Assembly: GCF_001642725.1 (NCBI RefSeq)
Contig: NZ_LSUQ01000007.1
Coordinates: 1-64,000, forward strand
Origin: Ferroacidibacillus organovorans
GTDB lineage: Bacteria; Bacillota; Bacilli; Alicyclobacillales; SLC66
Length of the DNA stretch: 64,000 nt
Direction: 5' to 3'
Position 1 is the stretch's first letter, and each line of letters opens with the position of its first letter. Positions 18,301 through 26,386 of the stretch are shown here, piece by piece. The translations under genes were made by a program, and so were the position numbers. The notes below the pieces were generated by a model. It had not been told where the DNA came from. It saw nothing but the letters and a program-made list of their open reading frames with translations, and did not search any database.

Positions 18301-19497
18301 TTGGACAAGTCAACTCATAGAGTAATGTGTAAACGGGTTGCGCTGCTTGTCATCCTTGTTTGCACGTCAGCGTCTGTCTTTACAAACGCACCATTTGATC
18401 AGCACGCGGATGCAAAACGGATGAAAAGGCATGTTCAACGCATGCAGCAAGTTCAACCGGGGACGGAAAACAGCGCTGAGACGGCCGCCTTGATCGATGT
18501 AGATTCCGGACGAATTCTTTACGAGAAATTAGGCGATCGCAGAATGAGAATCGCCAGTTTAACAAAAATCATTACGGCCTGGATTGCGGTGCGTTCACCA
18601 AAATTCAATCAAACGGTAACCGTTTCGCGAAACGCAGTGCGTCAAGAAGGTTCATCCGTCTATCTCGCCGAAGGAGAAAAGCAGACGATCCGCAATCTCA
18701 CGTACGCTTTGATGTTGCGAAGCGGAAATGACTCTGCTGTTGCAATCGCAGAAGGCGTTGCCGGATCGGTTGCTCGGTTTGCGTCGATGATGAATGCGGA
18801 CGCACGAAAGGTAGGGGCGCAACACAGTCATTTTGTCAATCCCAACGGGTTAGATCACCCTGAACACTACTCAACCGCAAATGACATGGCTTTATTGACG
18901 GCTGCCGCACTTCACAATCCTATGTTTCGCGAGATTGTGAGAACGAAATATTATTCGATGCCATGGCCCAACCAACCATGGGATCGAAAAATGAAGAACA
19001 AAAATAAACTTCTATTCATGTCTGAAGCGGATGGTGTCAAGACGGGGTACACGAAAAAGGCTGGTCGCTGTCTAGCCTCCTCCATGACAAAAGATGGTCA
19101 TCAAGTTGCACTCATTGTTTTGCGCGACGGAAATGACTGGGTTGATTCAATGCGTCTCTTGCGATACGGACTCACAGCATTCGAGCGCAAACCACTTGTG
19201 GAACGTTTTGCACAAACGGTGAAGATTCCTGTCCGATACGGCGTAACCGCAACCGTTGGGGCACGCGCGGTTGGTCATGCCATCTATCCATTAAAACAGG
19301 ATGAACAGCGTGACGTGCGCGTCGTTGTGCATGCTGTACGCTCGCTCAGTGCACCTATCCTAAAAAATCAGGTTGCGGGAACGGTCGATTATGTGTTTCA
19401 CGGCAAACGAATTGGGTCTGCCGTGCTTAAGACTGACAATGATGTGAAAGGTTCTGGATTCATCGGGTGGCTTCGCGGCCTGTTTCATCGCTCATAA
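18301..19497 (+). CDS. D-alanyl-D-alanine carboxypeptidase, sporulation type
   Basis: A second S11 serine DD-carboxypeptidase, secreted or outer-face membrane-bound. Motifs: S-L-T-K in IASLTKIITAW, S-G-N in LRSGNDSAVAIAEG, K-T-G in GVKTGYTKKAG. A signal-peptide-like segment VALLVILVCTSASVF lies near residues 12-27. TTG 18301 is supported by AGAGGTG seven bases upstream; the in-frame ATG at 18325 lacks a binding site. The following spmA and spmB point to DacB, the cortex-trimming enzyme of the dacB-spmA-spmB operon in Bacillus; the C-terminal domain is present too. Confidence 0.9.
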   Translation: MDKSTHRVMCKRVALLVILVCTSASVFTNAPFDQHADAKRMKRHVQRMQQVQPGTENSAETAALIDVDSGRILYEKLGDRRMRIASLTKIITAWIAVRSPKFNQTVTVSRNAVRQEGSSVYLAEGEKQTIRNLTYALMLRSGNDSAVAIAEGVAGSVARFASMMNADARKVGAQHSHFVNPNGLDHPEHYSTANDMALLTAAALHNPMFREIVRTKYYSMPWPNQPWDRKMKNKNKLLFMSEADGVKTGYTKKAGRCLASSMTKDGHQVALIVLRDGNDWVDSMRLLRYGLTAFERKPLVERFAQTVKIPVRYGVTATVGARAVGHAIYPLKQDEQRDVRVVVHAVRSLSAPILKNQVAGTVDYVFHGKRIGSAVLKTDNDVKGSGFIGWLRGLFHRS

Positions 19498-19547
19498 TTC
19501 CAAACCGCTTCACGTTTTCGGGTGTCCTTGGGAGGGGAGAATCCGTC

Positions 19548-20159
19548 GTGATGAATGTTATCTGGGGTTTTTTAATGCTATCTGGCATCGCCGTTGCAGC
19601 AGCGACAGGGCGCATGGACACACTTACGCAAGGACTTTTTAACGGAGCCAAAGATGCGGTCGTCGTCTCGTTTGGTTTGATTAGCATCATTAGTTTCTGG
19701 CTAGGCATGATGCAGATTGCAGAGCGGTCTGGGTTGATCCGAGCCGTCGCGCGGGTCGTTCGACCTTTTGCGAAGTGGCTTTATCCATCGGTTCCGGTCG
19801 ACCATCCTGCAATGGGTTCTCTGATCGCCAATATGAGCGCAAACATTCTCGGACTCGGCAATGCGGCGACGCCACTCGGGCTCAAGGCGATGGACGAATT
19901 GCAATCGCTGAATCAAGAGAAGGATACGGCATCGGATGCGATGTGTACACTGCTTGCGCTAAACACGGCCAGTCTAACTTTGATTCCAGCGACGATGATT
20001 GGGTTGCGGCTTGAGTTTCACAGTAAAAACCCGTCAGGAATTGTGGTTGATACGATGCTTGCCACACTGATTGCTACGTCTGCCGCCATATTTCTTGATC
20101 GTTTTTACCGTAGACGGGCGCGGCGAAAAAGGCAAAGAACCATGGATATCGCAGCATGA
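19548..20159 (+). CDS. spmA: Spore maturation protein A
   Basis: Integral membrane nucleoside-recognition (Gate) domain protein that, with SpmB, is required for full spore-core dehydration in Bacillus. The 203-residue product has about five hydrophobic segments, the FNGAKDAVVVSFGLISIISFWLG start and the signature ANMSANILGLGNAATPLGLKAM. GTG 19548 is chosen over ATG 19551 because of its spacing to GGGGAG. It overlaps spmB as ATGA. Confidence 0.92.
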   Translation: MMNVIWGFLMLSGIAVAAATGRMDTLTQGLFNGAKDAVVVSFGLISIISFWLGMMQIAERSGLIRAVARVVRPFAKWLYPSVPVDHPAMGSLIANMSANILGLGNAATPLGLKAMDELQSLNQEKDTASDAMCTLLALNTASLTLIPATMIGLRLEFHSKNPSGIVVDTMLATLIATSAAIFLDRFYRRRARRKRQRTMDIAA

Positions 20160-20686
20160 ATGTACTCACCTTTCTCTCAAACCTGATGCTGCCAAGTACG
20201 CTCGCATTGATTCTCGTTATTGGAATCATGCGACGTGTGCCGCTTTTTGACACGTTCATTGAAGGCGCTAAAGAGGGATTTGGGACATCCATCAATTTAA
20301 TCCCCCAACTGATTGCTATGATGGTGGCTGTGAGCATTTTCCGTTCATCAGGCGCGCTTACGCTGCTCATCCACGCTGTGCAGCCGCTGCTCGTACGCCT
20401 TCATTTCCCGAGTGAGCTTCTACCGCTGGCGCTTCTTCGTCCAATCTCAGGTGCCGGGTCTCTTGCGGTTGTCACAGACCTTTTTAAGACGCATGGTCCG
20501 GACTCTTTGATTGGGCGCATGGCATCCGTCATGCAAGGAAGTTCTGACACAACGCTTTATGTTTTGACCGTCTATTTTGGAAGTGTGGGGATACGCAATG
20601 CGAGATACGCCGTAAAAGTCGGATTGTTGTCTGATTTGGTCAGCGCCTTTGCCTCCGTTCTTGCGGTATACTTACTTCAGAAGTGA
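20156..20686 (+). CDS. spmB: Spore maturation protein B
   Basis: Partner of SpmA, with the same Gate fold, 176 residues. Signatures are EGAKEGFGTSINLIPQLIAMMVAV and LLRPISGAGSLAVV, then MQGSSDTTLYVLTVYFGSVG. It overlaps spmA by four bases; the order dacB-like, spmA, spmB reproduces the Bacillus operon. The pair together with the carboxypeptidase sets spore water content. Confidence 0.93.
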   Translation: MNVLTFLSNLMLPSTLALILVIGIMRRVPLFDTFIEGAKEGFGTSINLIPQLIAMMVAVSIFRSSGALTLLIHAVQPLLVRLHFPSELLPLALLRPISGAGSLAVVTDLFKTHGPDSLIGRMASVMQGSSDTTLYVLTVYFGSVGIRNARYAVKVGLLSDLVSAFASVLAVYLLQK

Positions 20687-20707
20687 GTTGGGAGGCATGC
20701 ATAACGA

Positions 20708-21505
20708 ATGAACCATTCTTCGACACGTCACGGCGCTCAAAATCCTCGCGCTGTAAAGCAGGATGCGCAAAGAGAAACGCAGCGTCTACAAAAAGTGCTG
20801 GCTCACGCGGGCGTTGCTTCGCGCAGAGCGGCTGAAGATCTTATTCGCCAAGGTCGCGTTCGCGTTGACGGTGTCATCGTCACAGAATTGGGCGTGCAGG
20901 TGCGTCCGAATCAAGCGATTGAAGTAGATGGCGCATCCATTCACCGCGATACGTTGCCTGTCTATGTATTACTCTATAAACCGCGCGGTGTCGTCACGAC
21001 ATCGTCTGATCCGCAGGGACGCAAGACGGTGCTTGATTTAATCACAGGGATTCCGAATCGCATCTATCCCGTGGGACGCCTTGACTATGATACAAAAGGC
21101 GCGCTTTTGTTGACCGACGACGGGGCGCTCACGCACCGTTTAATGCATCCTTCCTACGAGATTGAGAAGGTTTATCGCGCAACGGTAGCGGGTGAACTAG
21201 CAGAGCGCGATCTTCTTCAACTGACCGAAGGTGTAGACCTTGACGGCAAGGTGACTGCGCCTGCTGTTGTGCGCCTTATCGGAACGGATGGAAAGACAAG
21301 CGTCGTTGAACTTGCTCTTCATGAAGGTCGCAACCGACAAGTGCGTCGCATGTTTGAAGCGGTTGGGCATCCCGTGCTCGATCTGACAAGAACTCATTAC
21401 GGAAATCTTTCACTAAATGCGTTGCGCCCAGGTACATGGCGTAAACTGACGGATGCCGAGGTCAAACAGTTGTACCGACTTTGCCATCTTGCCACTTCTC
21501 AGTGA
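20708..21505 (+). CDS. rluB: Pseudouridine synthase RluB family
   Basis: Modifies a uridine in 23S rRNA (position 2605 in the E. coli numbering for this family). An N-terminal S4 RNA-binding domain (LQKVLAHAGVASRRAAEDLIRQGRVRVDG, residues ~27-55) precedes the RsuA-type catalytic domain, with the catalytic aspartate in YPVGRLDYDTKGALLLTDDG and LHEGRNRQVRRMFEAVGH. 265 residues. It lies 21 bases after spmB, as in Bacillus. Confidence 0.92.
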   Translation: MNHSSTRHGAQNPRAVKQDAQRETQRLQKVLAHAGVASRRAAEDLIRQGRVRVDGVIVTELGVQVRPNQAIEVDGASIHRDTLPVYVLLYKPRGVVTTSSDPQGRKTVLDLITGIPNRIYPVGRLDYDTKGALLLTDDGALTHRLMHPSYEIEKVYRATVAGELAERDLLQLTEGVDLDGKVTAPAVVRLIGTDGKTSVVELALHEGRNRQVRRMFEAVGHPVLDLTRTHYGNLSLNALRPGTWRKLTDAEVKQLYRLCHLATSQ

Positions 21506-21665
21506 TTTCGCAATCACGTCTTGAAAATAGCGTTTAACCTGATTTGATTTGCAGCCATATGTTTCCTAGAGTAAGCTATACATAGGCACGATAAAACGCG
21601 TATATCGCAGCGTTTGTGTTGAGGCACTCTAATGTTTATAGGCTGAACTTCTGGGAGGATAGGCC

Positions 21666-22379
21666 GTGGACACAGGACAAGAGCGAATTCTTGTAGTGGA
21701 CGATGAAGAACGGATCCGTCGATTGGTGAGGATGTACCTTGAACGAAATTTCTTTTTTGTGGATGAAGCTGAAGATGGGACGGAAGCGCTTGCCAAAGCT
21801 CTGGAAACGGATTATTCATTGATTATTCTTGATCTCATGTTACCCGGAATGGATGGACGCGATGTTTGTTCGGAAATCCGTCAATATAAAGATACGCCGA
21901 TCATCATGTTGACTGCTGCGGGTGATGAAAGCAATCGTGTGCACGGTTTTGAGCTAGGAGCGGATGACTATGTCGTAAAACCGTTTAGTCCGCGCGAGTT
22001 GATGATGCGCGTCAAGGCGCTTCTAAGGAGGACGGGTGGGCAACTTGTCGAATCGACAGCGGCAGCAGGACACCTACTCACGTTTCCAGGACTTGTTATT
22101 AACATTGATGCGCGCAAGGTGTTGGTTGAAAATCAGGAGATTCAATTGACGCCAAAGGAATTTGAATTACTCCTTTACCTTGCACAGCGGCCAGAAAAAG
22201 TGTTTAGCCGCGAAGAATTGCTTAAAGATGTGTGGAATTACCAATTTTTTGGCGATCAGCGAACTGTTGACACGCATGTCAAACGACTTCGCGAAAAACT
22301 TGGGAGGGCATCTGAGCGAGTGCCTCAGCATATTCACACGGTGTGGGGTGTAGGATACAAATTTGAGGTGTCAGAGTAG
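21666..22379 (+). CDS. resD: Two-component response regulator, ResD-type (OmpR family)
   Basis: Transcription regulator controlling aerobic/anaerobic respiration genes in Bacillus. Receiver domain residues 1-125 with acidic pocket VVDDEE, phosphoacceptor D56 (IILDLMLPGMDG), T in LTAAG and K in VKPFSPREL; winged-helix DNA-binding domain residues ~140-237 ending RTVDTHVKRLREKLG and VWGVGYKFE. GTG 21666 follows GGGAGG. The stop overlaps resE by one base. ResD assignment rests on the position after spmAB-rluB, as in Bacillus (where resABC lie between), and is inference; a PhoP/WalR-type is possible. Confidence 0.85.
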   Translation: MDTGQERILVVDDEERIRRLVRMYLERNFFFVDEAEDGTEALAKALETDYSLIILDLMLPGMDGRDVCSEIRQYKDTPIIMLTAAGDESNRVHGFELGADDYVVKPFSPRELMMRVKALLRRTGGQLVESTAAAGHLLTFPGLVINIDARKVLVENQEIQLTPKEFELLLYLAQRPEKVFSREELLKDVWNYQFFGDQRTVDTHVKRLREKLGRASERVPQHIHTVWGVGYKFEVSE

Positions 22380-24154
22380 TGATTCGTCAAAGTGTGGTTT
22401 TAAAGTTATGGTTAACCATCATTGTTCTTGTTTTGATGGTTTTAGCCATACTTTCTTTGTATCTGGAGCAATTTTTAAACTCCTATGTCATGACGATGCA
22501 GCGCCGCGATCTGACAAGTCAAGCCATGGTAATCAGTGAGTTGTTAAAGCGCGAACCCAATCAAACACTCGCCTATGAAATTGGGTCGCGCATCATGACT
22601 GCGCTGCACGGACAGTATGATCTAGTTCCGCCGCCGCAAAAAAGCGCGCGCTCGCGCGCTTTTTTGACCGCCTTGACGCCAACGGAACGAAATGATTTTC
22701 TGACTGGGCACCCTTATGTAGACTCTGGTGTACCTGCGTTGCTGCCTCACGCATCTCCCAATACGGTGGTTTATGCCGTTATGCCGATTCATAATCAACA
22801 ACATGGGCTGGAAGCATTCCTTGTCATTACTGAAATGATGGATCCAAAGGATGATCCCGCAAAGGTCATTTCAGATCTCATCATGTTTGCAGTTATTTTG
22901 GGCACCGTTCTTACGACAGGGTTGGCGTTTGTCGTATCGAAGAATTTATCGCGCCCTCTCATTGAAATGATTGACGCTGCAGAAGAAATGGCGCGTGGGA
23001 AATTTGATACGCGCGTTCGTGTTGTGACACAGGACGAAGTGGGAAGACTAGGCTATACGTTCAATCATGTGGCTGGAGAATTAGAGCGAACCGTTCGCGC
23101 GCTGACAGAAGAAAAGGAAGAGATCGGTGGAATTCTTGGCGCGATGACGGACGCCGTGGTGGCGGCGGATGTAGACGGACGATTGACATTGTTGAATCCT
23201 TCAGCGGAACAATGGCTTAGGAATCTTCGCTCACTCTCCGCGGAAGAACGCCCATTCGCTCTGCCTGAAGAATTAATTCAAATGCAACGTGATACACTTG
23301 AATCGCGATCACGCATGACGCGGGAATTTTTCTGGCACGGTAGACACTTTATTGGCAGTATGACACCGCTTTATCAGTCAGATCGAAAGAGCGTCTTGCG
23401 AGGAACTGTGACTGTCTTGCGCGATGTAACGGAAGAGCGAAGGCTCGATCGCTTGCGCAAAGATTTTATCGCAAACGTTTCACATGAACTGAGAACGCCG
23501 CTTGCACTTTTTCAAGGATATGCGGAAGCACTTCTGGATGACTTTGGAGATGACCCTGATCAGCGGACTGAGATCACTCAAATCATCTACGATGAGTCGC
23601 TTCGCATGCGACGTTTAGTGAATGAACTACTTGACTTGGCGCAATTGGAATCGGGGAACTTTTCCATGCGCTTTGAACGCATGGATATGCTCGTCGTTTT
23701 GCGCAGGGTGGCTCGCAAATATTTTAACATCTACGCTGAACGCGGATTGTCGCTTAAACTTGAAACCGAGTTGAACTCGATCATCGTTTGTGCAGATGTA
23801 GATCGCATTGAGCAAGTCTTGACCAATCTCGTTGATAACGCGCTGCGCCATACGAGAGAAGGGGGGGTTTCTCTACAAGTTACGCGGAATGAATCACACC
23901 TCATTTTACGTGTGCGAGATACTGGAGAAGGAATACCACAAGAAGATGTCCCTTTTGTGTTTGAGCGTTTTTATAAAGCAGATAAGGCGCGCACGCGCTC
24001 ACGCGGCGGAACAGGGTTGGGTCTGGCGATCACTCAGAATCTCATTCGCGCTCACGGCGGGGAAATCGGAGTGGAGAGTCAAGTGGGCATAGGGACAACG
24101 TTTTCTGTCGTAATACCAATCAGTTTTTCGCTGTGTCAAAAAGAAACGGATTAG
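22379..24154 (+). CDS. resE: Membrane sensor histidine kinase, ResE-type
   Basis: Partner kinase of the preceding regulator. The 591-residue order is: TM1 (residues ~10-30), extracytoplasmic part ~31-165, TM2 (~170-190), HAMP (to ~245), a PAS-like domain (~250-350), HisKA with the phospho-accepting H369 in FIANVSHELRTPLALFQ, and HATPase with N box DNALRHTREGG, G1 DTGEGIP and G2 GGTGLGLAI. GTG 22379 overlaps the resD stop. A GC-rich inverted repeat with a T6 tail lies inside the extracytoplasmic part (see the separate entry). Confidence 0.88.
   Translation: MIRQSVVLKLWLTIIVLVLMVLAILSLYLEQFLNSYVMTMQRRDLTSQAMVISELLKREPNQTLAYEIGSRIMTALHGQYDLVPPPQKSARSRAFLTALTPTERNDFLTGHPYVDSGVPALLPHASPNTVVYAVMPIHNQQHGLEAFLVITEMMDPKDDPAKVISDLIMFAVILGTVLTTGLAFVVSKNLSRPLIEMIDAAEEMARGKFDTRVRVVTQDEVGRLGYTFNHVAGELERTVRALTEEKEEIGGILGAMTDAVVAADVDGRLTLLNPSAEQWLRNLRSLSAEERPFALPEELIQMQRDTLESRSRMTREFFWHGRHFIGSMTPLYQSDRKSVLRGTVTVLRDVTEERRLDRLRKDFIANVSHELRTPLALFQGYAEALLDDFGDDPDQRTEITQIIYDESLRMRRLVNELLDLAQLESGNFSMRFERMDMLVVLRRVARKYFNIYAERGLSLKLETELNSIIVCADVDRIEQVLTNLVDNALRHTREGGVSLQVTRNESHLILRVRDTGEGIPQEDVPFVFERFYKADKARTRSRGGTGLGLAITQNLIRAHGGEIGVESQVGIGTTFSVVIPISFSLCQKETD
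22637..22666 (+). terminator. Terminator-like hairpin inside resE
   Basis: CAAAAAAGCGCGCG (22637-22650), loop CT, CGCGCGCTTTTTTG (22653-22666): a 14-pair perfect inverted repeat with T6 on the + strand and, by symmetry, on the - strand. It is in frame and codes for residues KSARSRAF in the sensor's outer domain. It has every feature of an intrinsic terminator; whether it acts while ribosomes translate through it is unknown. Confidence 0.6.
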
Positions 24155-24217
24155 AAATAGCATAGAGTGGTTCGTGAATCATGAATAAAAGACTTTTAGT
24201 GAAAAGGAGGCGGTGAA

Positions 24218-24382
24218 GTGTCTTGGGTCTACACAGGGAAACTCTACACCTCTGAGTTTCAGGCGGGTTGCCTCGCGACACGAATACGTGAAGAAGGATT
24301 TCACTACGCAAAACGAATGCCGCGCTACGTGTATGTGTACAAAACCAAGCGCGGTAAATATGGTGTGAAATTTCAGTGGTAA
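24218..24382 (+). CDS. Small basic protein, unknown function (54 aa); paralogue of the protein at 35286-35453
   Basis: I do not recognise the family. GTG 24218 follows AAAAGGAGG by seven bases. The sequence begins SWVYTGKLYTSEF and ends YKTKRGKYGVKFQW; the first and last thirds match the 55-residue protein encoded at 35286 (TWVYEARLYDSRS ... YRTRKGNFGVRYQ), so the two are paralogues. The protein is rich in aromatic and basic residues and has no membrane helix or signal peptide, suggesting a small beta-rich nucleic-acid- or partner-binding protein (inference). It lies between resE and a CoA-binding protein gene on the same strand. Confidence 0.75.
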   Translation: MSWVYTGKLYTSEFQAGCLATRIREEGFHYAKRMPRYVYVYKTKRGKYGVKFQW

Positions 24383-24395
24383 GGGAGGCGCTAGA

Positions 24396-24812
24396 ATGGA
24401 TGATGTGAAATGGAAATCACATTTTTCGACGATTCGAACCATTGCAGTGGTTGGTCTATCCGACAATCCAGATCGCGACAGCTATCGGGTGGCGTCATAC
24501 CTACTTCAGCAGGGGTACGAGATATTCCCTGTTAATCCTACCGTTTCTTCCGTTCTGTCTCGTAAAGCATACGCGTCATTGAGCGATATCCCTAAAAAAA
24601 TTGATCTCGTGGATGTTTTTCGTCGGGCAGACGCAGTTCCCGCGATCGTACATGAAGCGATTGCGATAGGAGTTACACGGATATGGCTCCAACTGGGTGT
24701 CGTGCATCAAGTAGCAGAAGCGTATGCGCGTGCGCATGGCGTCGAAATCATTTCTGATCATTGCATTAAAATTGAACATCATCGTATGATGCATTCATCA
24801 CCTTTTGCTTAA
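24396..24812 (+). CDS. CoA-binding domain protein (CoA_binding_2, YccU-like)
   Basis: A 138-residue stand-alone Rossmann-fold CoA-binding domain. Visible blocks are IAVVGLSDNPDRDSYRVASYL (the nucleotide-binding turn), YEIFPVNPT, DLVDVFRRAD and the conserved tail EIISDHCIKIEHHR. The role of these single-domain proteins is not settled; they bind CoA in structures and some are themselves CoA-modified. GGGAGG precedes the ATG by eight bases, 13 bases after the small gene upstream. Confidence 0.88.
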   Translation: MDDVKWKSHFSTIRTIAVVGLSDNPDRDSYRVASYLLQQGYEIFPVNPTVSSVLSRKAYASLSDIPKKIDLVDVFRRADAVPAIVHEAIAIGVTRIWLQLGVVHQVAEAYARAHGVEIISDHCIKIEHHRMMHSSPFA

Positions 24813-24861
24813 ACCGCTGAAAGTAGACTAGAGAACTCAAAAAGAGTGGAGAGTATGCATC

Positions 24862-25674
24862 ATGTTAACGGATTATCATACCCATACAGAACGCGGGCCT
24901 TATACAGTTTCCTGGCTGGAAAAGTTTCTTGATGTAGCCAAAACACGTGGTATTCAAGAGTATGGTGTATCTGAACACGGTTATCGTTTTCATCAAACGG
25001 CGCATTTGTTTGACAATCCCTGGACGCGTGAGCGGCGAACGGAAGATTTGGACGAGTACATGGAGATGGTGATGGCGGCGCGAAGAGCCGGGCATCAGGT
25101 AAAGTTTGGATTAGAACTGGATTATATTCCTGGCACTGAAGATGCACTCGCTGCATTTATTCAATCATATCCATTTGACTATGTGATTGGTTCTGTGCAT
25201 TGGCTCGACGATTTTGGTTTTGATCTGCTTGAAATGAAACAACGTTGGGAAAACTGCGATCTGAAAGAAACCTATAATACGTATTTCAATATCTTGACGC
25301 GTATGGTCAAAACCGAGTTGTTTGATTTTGTAGGACACGCAGACGTCATTAAGGTGTTCGGTTACGAACCTGACGACATCGCATTTTTGGATGACTGGTA
25401 TAAACGTTTGGCTGAAACATTTTCAAAACATCATGCAGTGGTGGAGATTTCAACGGCAGGATTGCGCAAACCAGTCGGTAAACTATATCCCGCTCCGGGT
25501 TTGCTCCACGCATGTTTTCAGGCGAATGTACCTATTTTAATCAATTCAGACGCCCACAGACCGGAGGATGTAGGCGCCGACTATGATCGGGCCATCGCAT
25601 TTGCAAGACAGACGGGTTATCAAGAGCTGGTGACGTTTTCAAAGAGACAGAGAACCATGGCCACATTAGGGTAA
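24862..25674 (+). CDS. hisK: PHP-family histidinol-phosphatase
   Basis: Polymerase-and-histidinol-phosphatase superfamily enzyme, likely cleaving histidinol phosphate in histidine synthesis. Metal ligands appear in DYHTHTE (residues 4-9), VSEHGY, FGLELDY, GSVHWLDD, FVGHADVIK and INSDAHRPEDVG. 270 residues is standard. No other his gene is nearby, so a different phosphoester substrate is possible. An intrinsic terminator follows, shared with the convergent regulator. Confidence 0.85.
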   Translation: MLTDYHTHTERGPYTVSWLEKFLDVAKTRGIQEYGVSEHGYRFHQTAHLFDNPWTRERRTEDLDEYMEMVMAARRAGHQVKFGLELDYIPGTEDALAAFIQSYPFDYVIGSVHWLDDFGFDLLEMKQRWENCDLKETYNTYFNILTRMVKTELFDFVGHADVIKVFGYEPDDIAFLDDWYKRLAETFSKHHAVVEISTAGLRKPVGKLYPAPGLLHACFQANVPILINSDAHRPEDVGADYDRAIAFARQTGYQELVTFSKRQRTMATLG

Positions 25675-25690
25675 TGTTTTTTAACAAGAG

Positions 25691-25722
25691 GGCAGACCTT
25701 TCGCAAAGATTGGTCTGCCTTT
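25691..25722. terminator. Bidirectional terminator between the PHP gene and the XRE gene
   Basis: GGCAGACC (25691-25698), 13-base loop, GGTCTGCC (25712-25719), then TTT on the + strand; the - strand reading is followed by CTCTTGTT. Confidence 0.75.
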
Positions 25723-25729
25723 CTCTATC

Positions 25730-26146
25730 TTAAATTTCAATATCTGTAAAATTCTTGAGACGCTTTCTTTGGGCCATAATTTCGATCATCGCACAAATCA
25801 TATTATAATCGGTTTCGTCGAGTCGGCTGACGCGATGGGCCATGGCAAGATACGGTTGTGCACTCTCACGTGTAATGAACGATTGCAAATAGCCTGGCAT
25901 ATCGACGATACCCTGATAACTCTCGGCGTCAGGTAGTGTTGAAACTTCTGCGTTATCTGCAAAATAACCGACGGGAACACCGAGTGCTTCGGCAATGCGG
26001 ATCGCATACTCGAGAGAAGGTTGTCTCTCGCCACGTTCAATGGAAGAGATATGCGGTGTTGAGATTCCAGTACGGTAAGCAATTTCTTGTTGCGTGAGTG
26101 CTCGCTTATGGCGCAGCAAGCGAATTTTGTACCCCAATTTTTCCAA
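25730..26146 (-). CDS. XRE-family transcriptional regulator
   Basis: Likely repressor with a Cro/CI helix-turn-helix in the first 65 residues (IRLLRHKRALTQQEIAYRTGISTPHISSIERGERQPSLEYAIRIAEALGV, quoted here in outline only by its start LRHKRALTQQE and its end RIAEALGV) and a ~70-residue C-terminal part of unknown ligand. TTG 26146 is preferred because TTAGGAG lies eight bases upstream. The gene is divergent from acetoacetyl-CoA synthetase across an AT-rich gap, so it may regulate that gene (inference). Confidence 0.82.
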   Translation of the reverse strand: MEKLGYKIRLLRHKRALTQQEIAYRTGISTPHISSIERGERQPSLEYAIRIAEALGVPVGYFADNAEVSTLPDAESYQGIVDMPGYLQSFITRESAQPYLAMAHRVSRLDETDYNMICAMIEIMAQRKRLKNFTDIEI

Positions 26147-26200
26147 ATCTATCACTCCTAATCCTAGAGGATGTATGTTCATGAGTAAACTATATTCCAC

Positions 26201-26345
26201 ATATGTGTAAGTTGCAACATAAAGTTAGTTAAAAATATTATAATATAGAGTATAAGCATGCATAGAATCTTAATGAATCTATATTTACTTTAGAATTTGA
26301 TCAGATATGAAAATGCCCTTGGCATTCCATTGAAAACGCTTTACA
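26201..26345. promoter_or_regulatory. AT-rich divergent intergenic region with a cre-like site
   Basis: The gap between the XRE gene and acetoacetyl-CoA synthetase is distinctly AT-rich and contains TATAAT-like runs, an inverted repeat AATGCC-CTT-GGCATT (26312-26326), and TTGAAAACGCTTTACA (26330-26345). The last resembles a CcpA cre box with one extra base. Functions are inferred only. Confidence 0.35.
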
Positions 26346-26386
26346 ATTTCACTTGAGAAGATGTGGCATCGCGGGGGGCGACACGG

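Noticed and set aside
21506-21665. Promoter of resD
   Set aside because: TATACA and TTGAGG-like hexamers occur, but no pair has acceptable spacing, so I give no position.
26361-26386. Upstream start for acetoacetyl-CoA synthetase at 26363
   Set aside because: No ribosome binding site at suitable distance; GTG 26387 follows GGGGGG.
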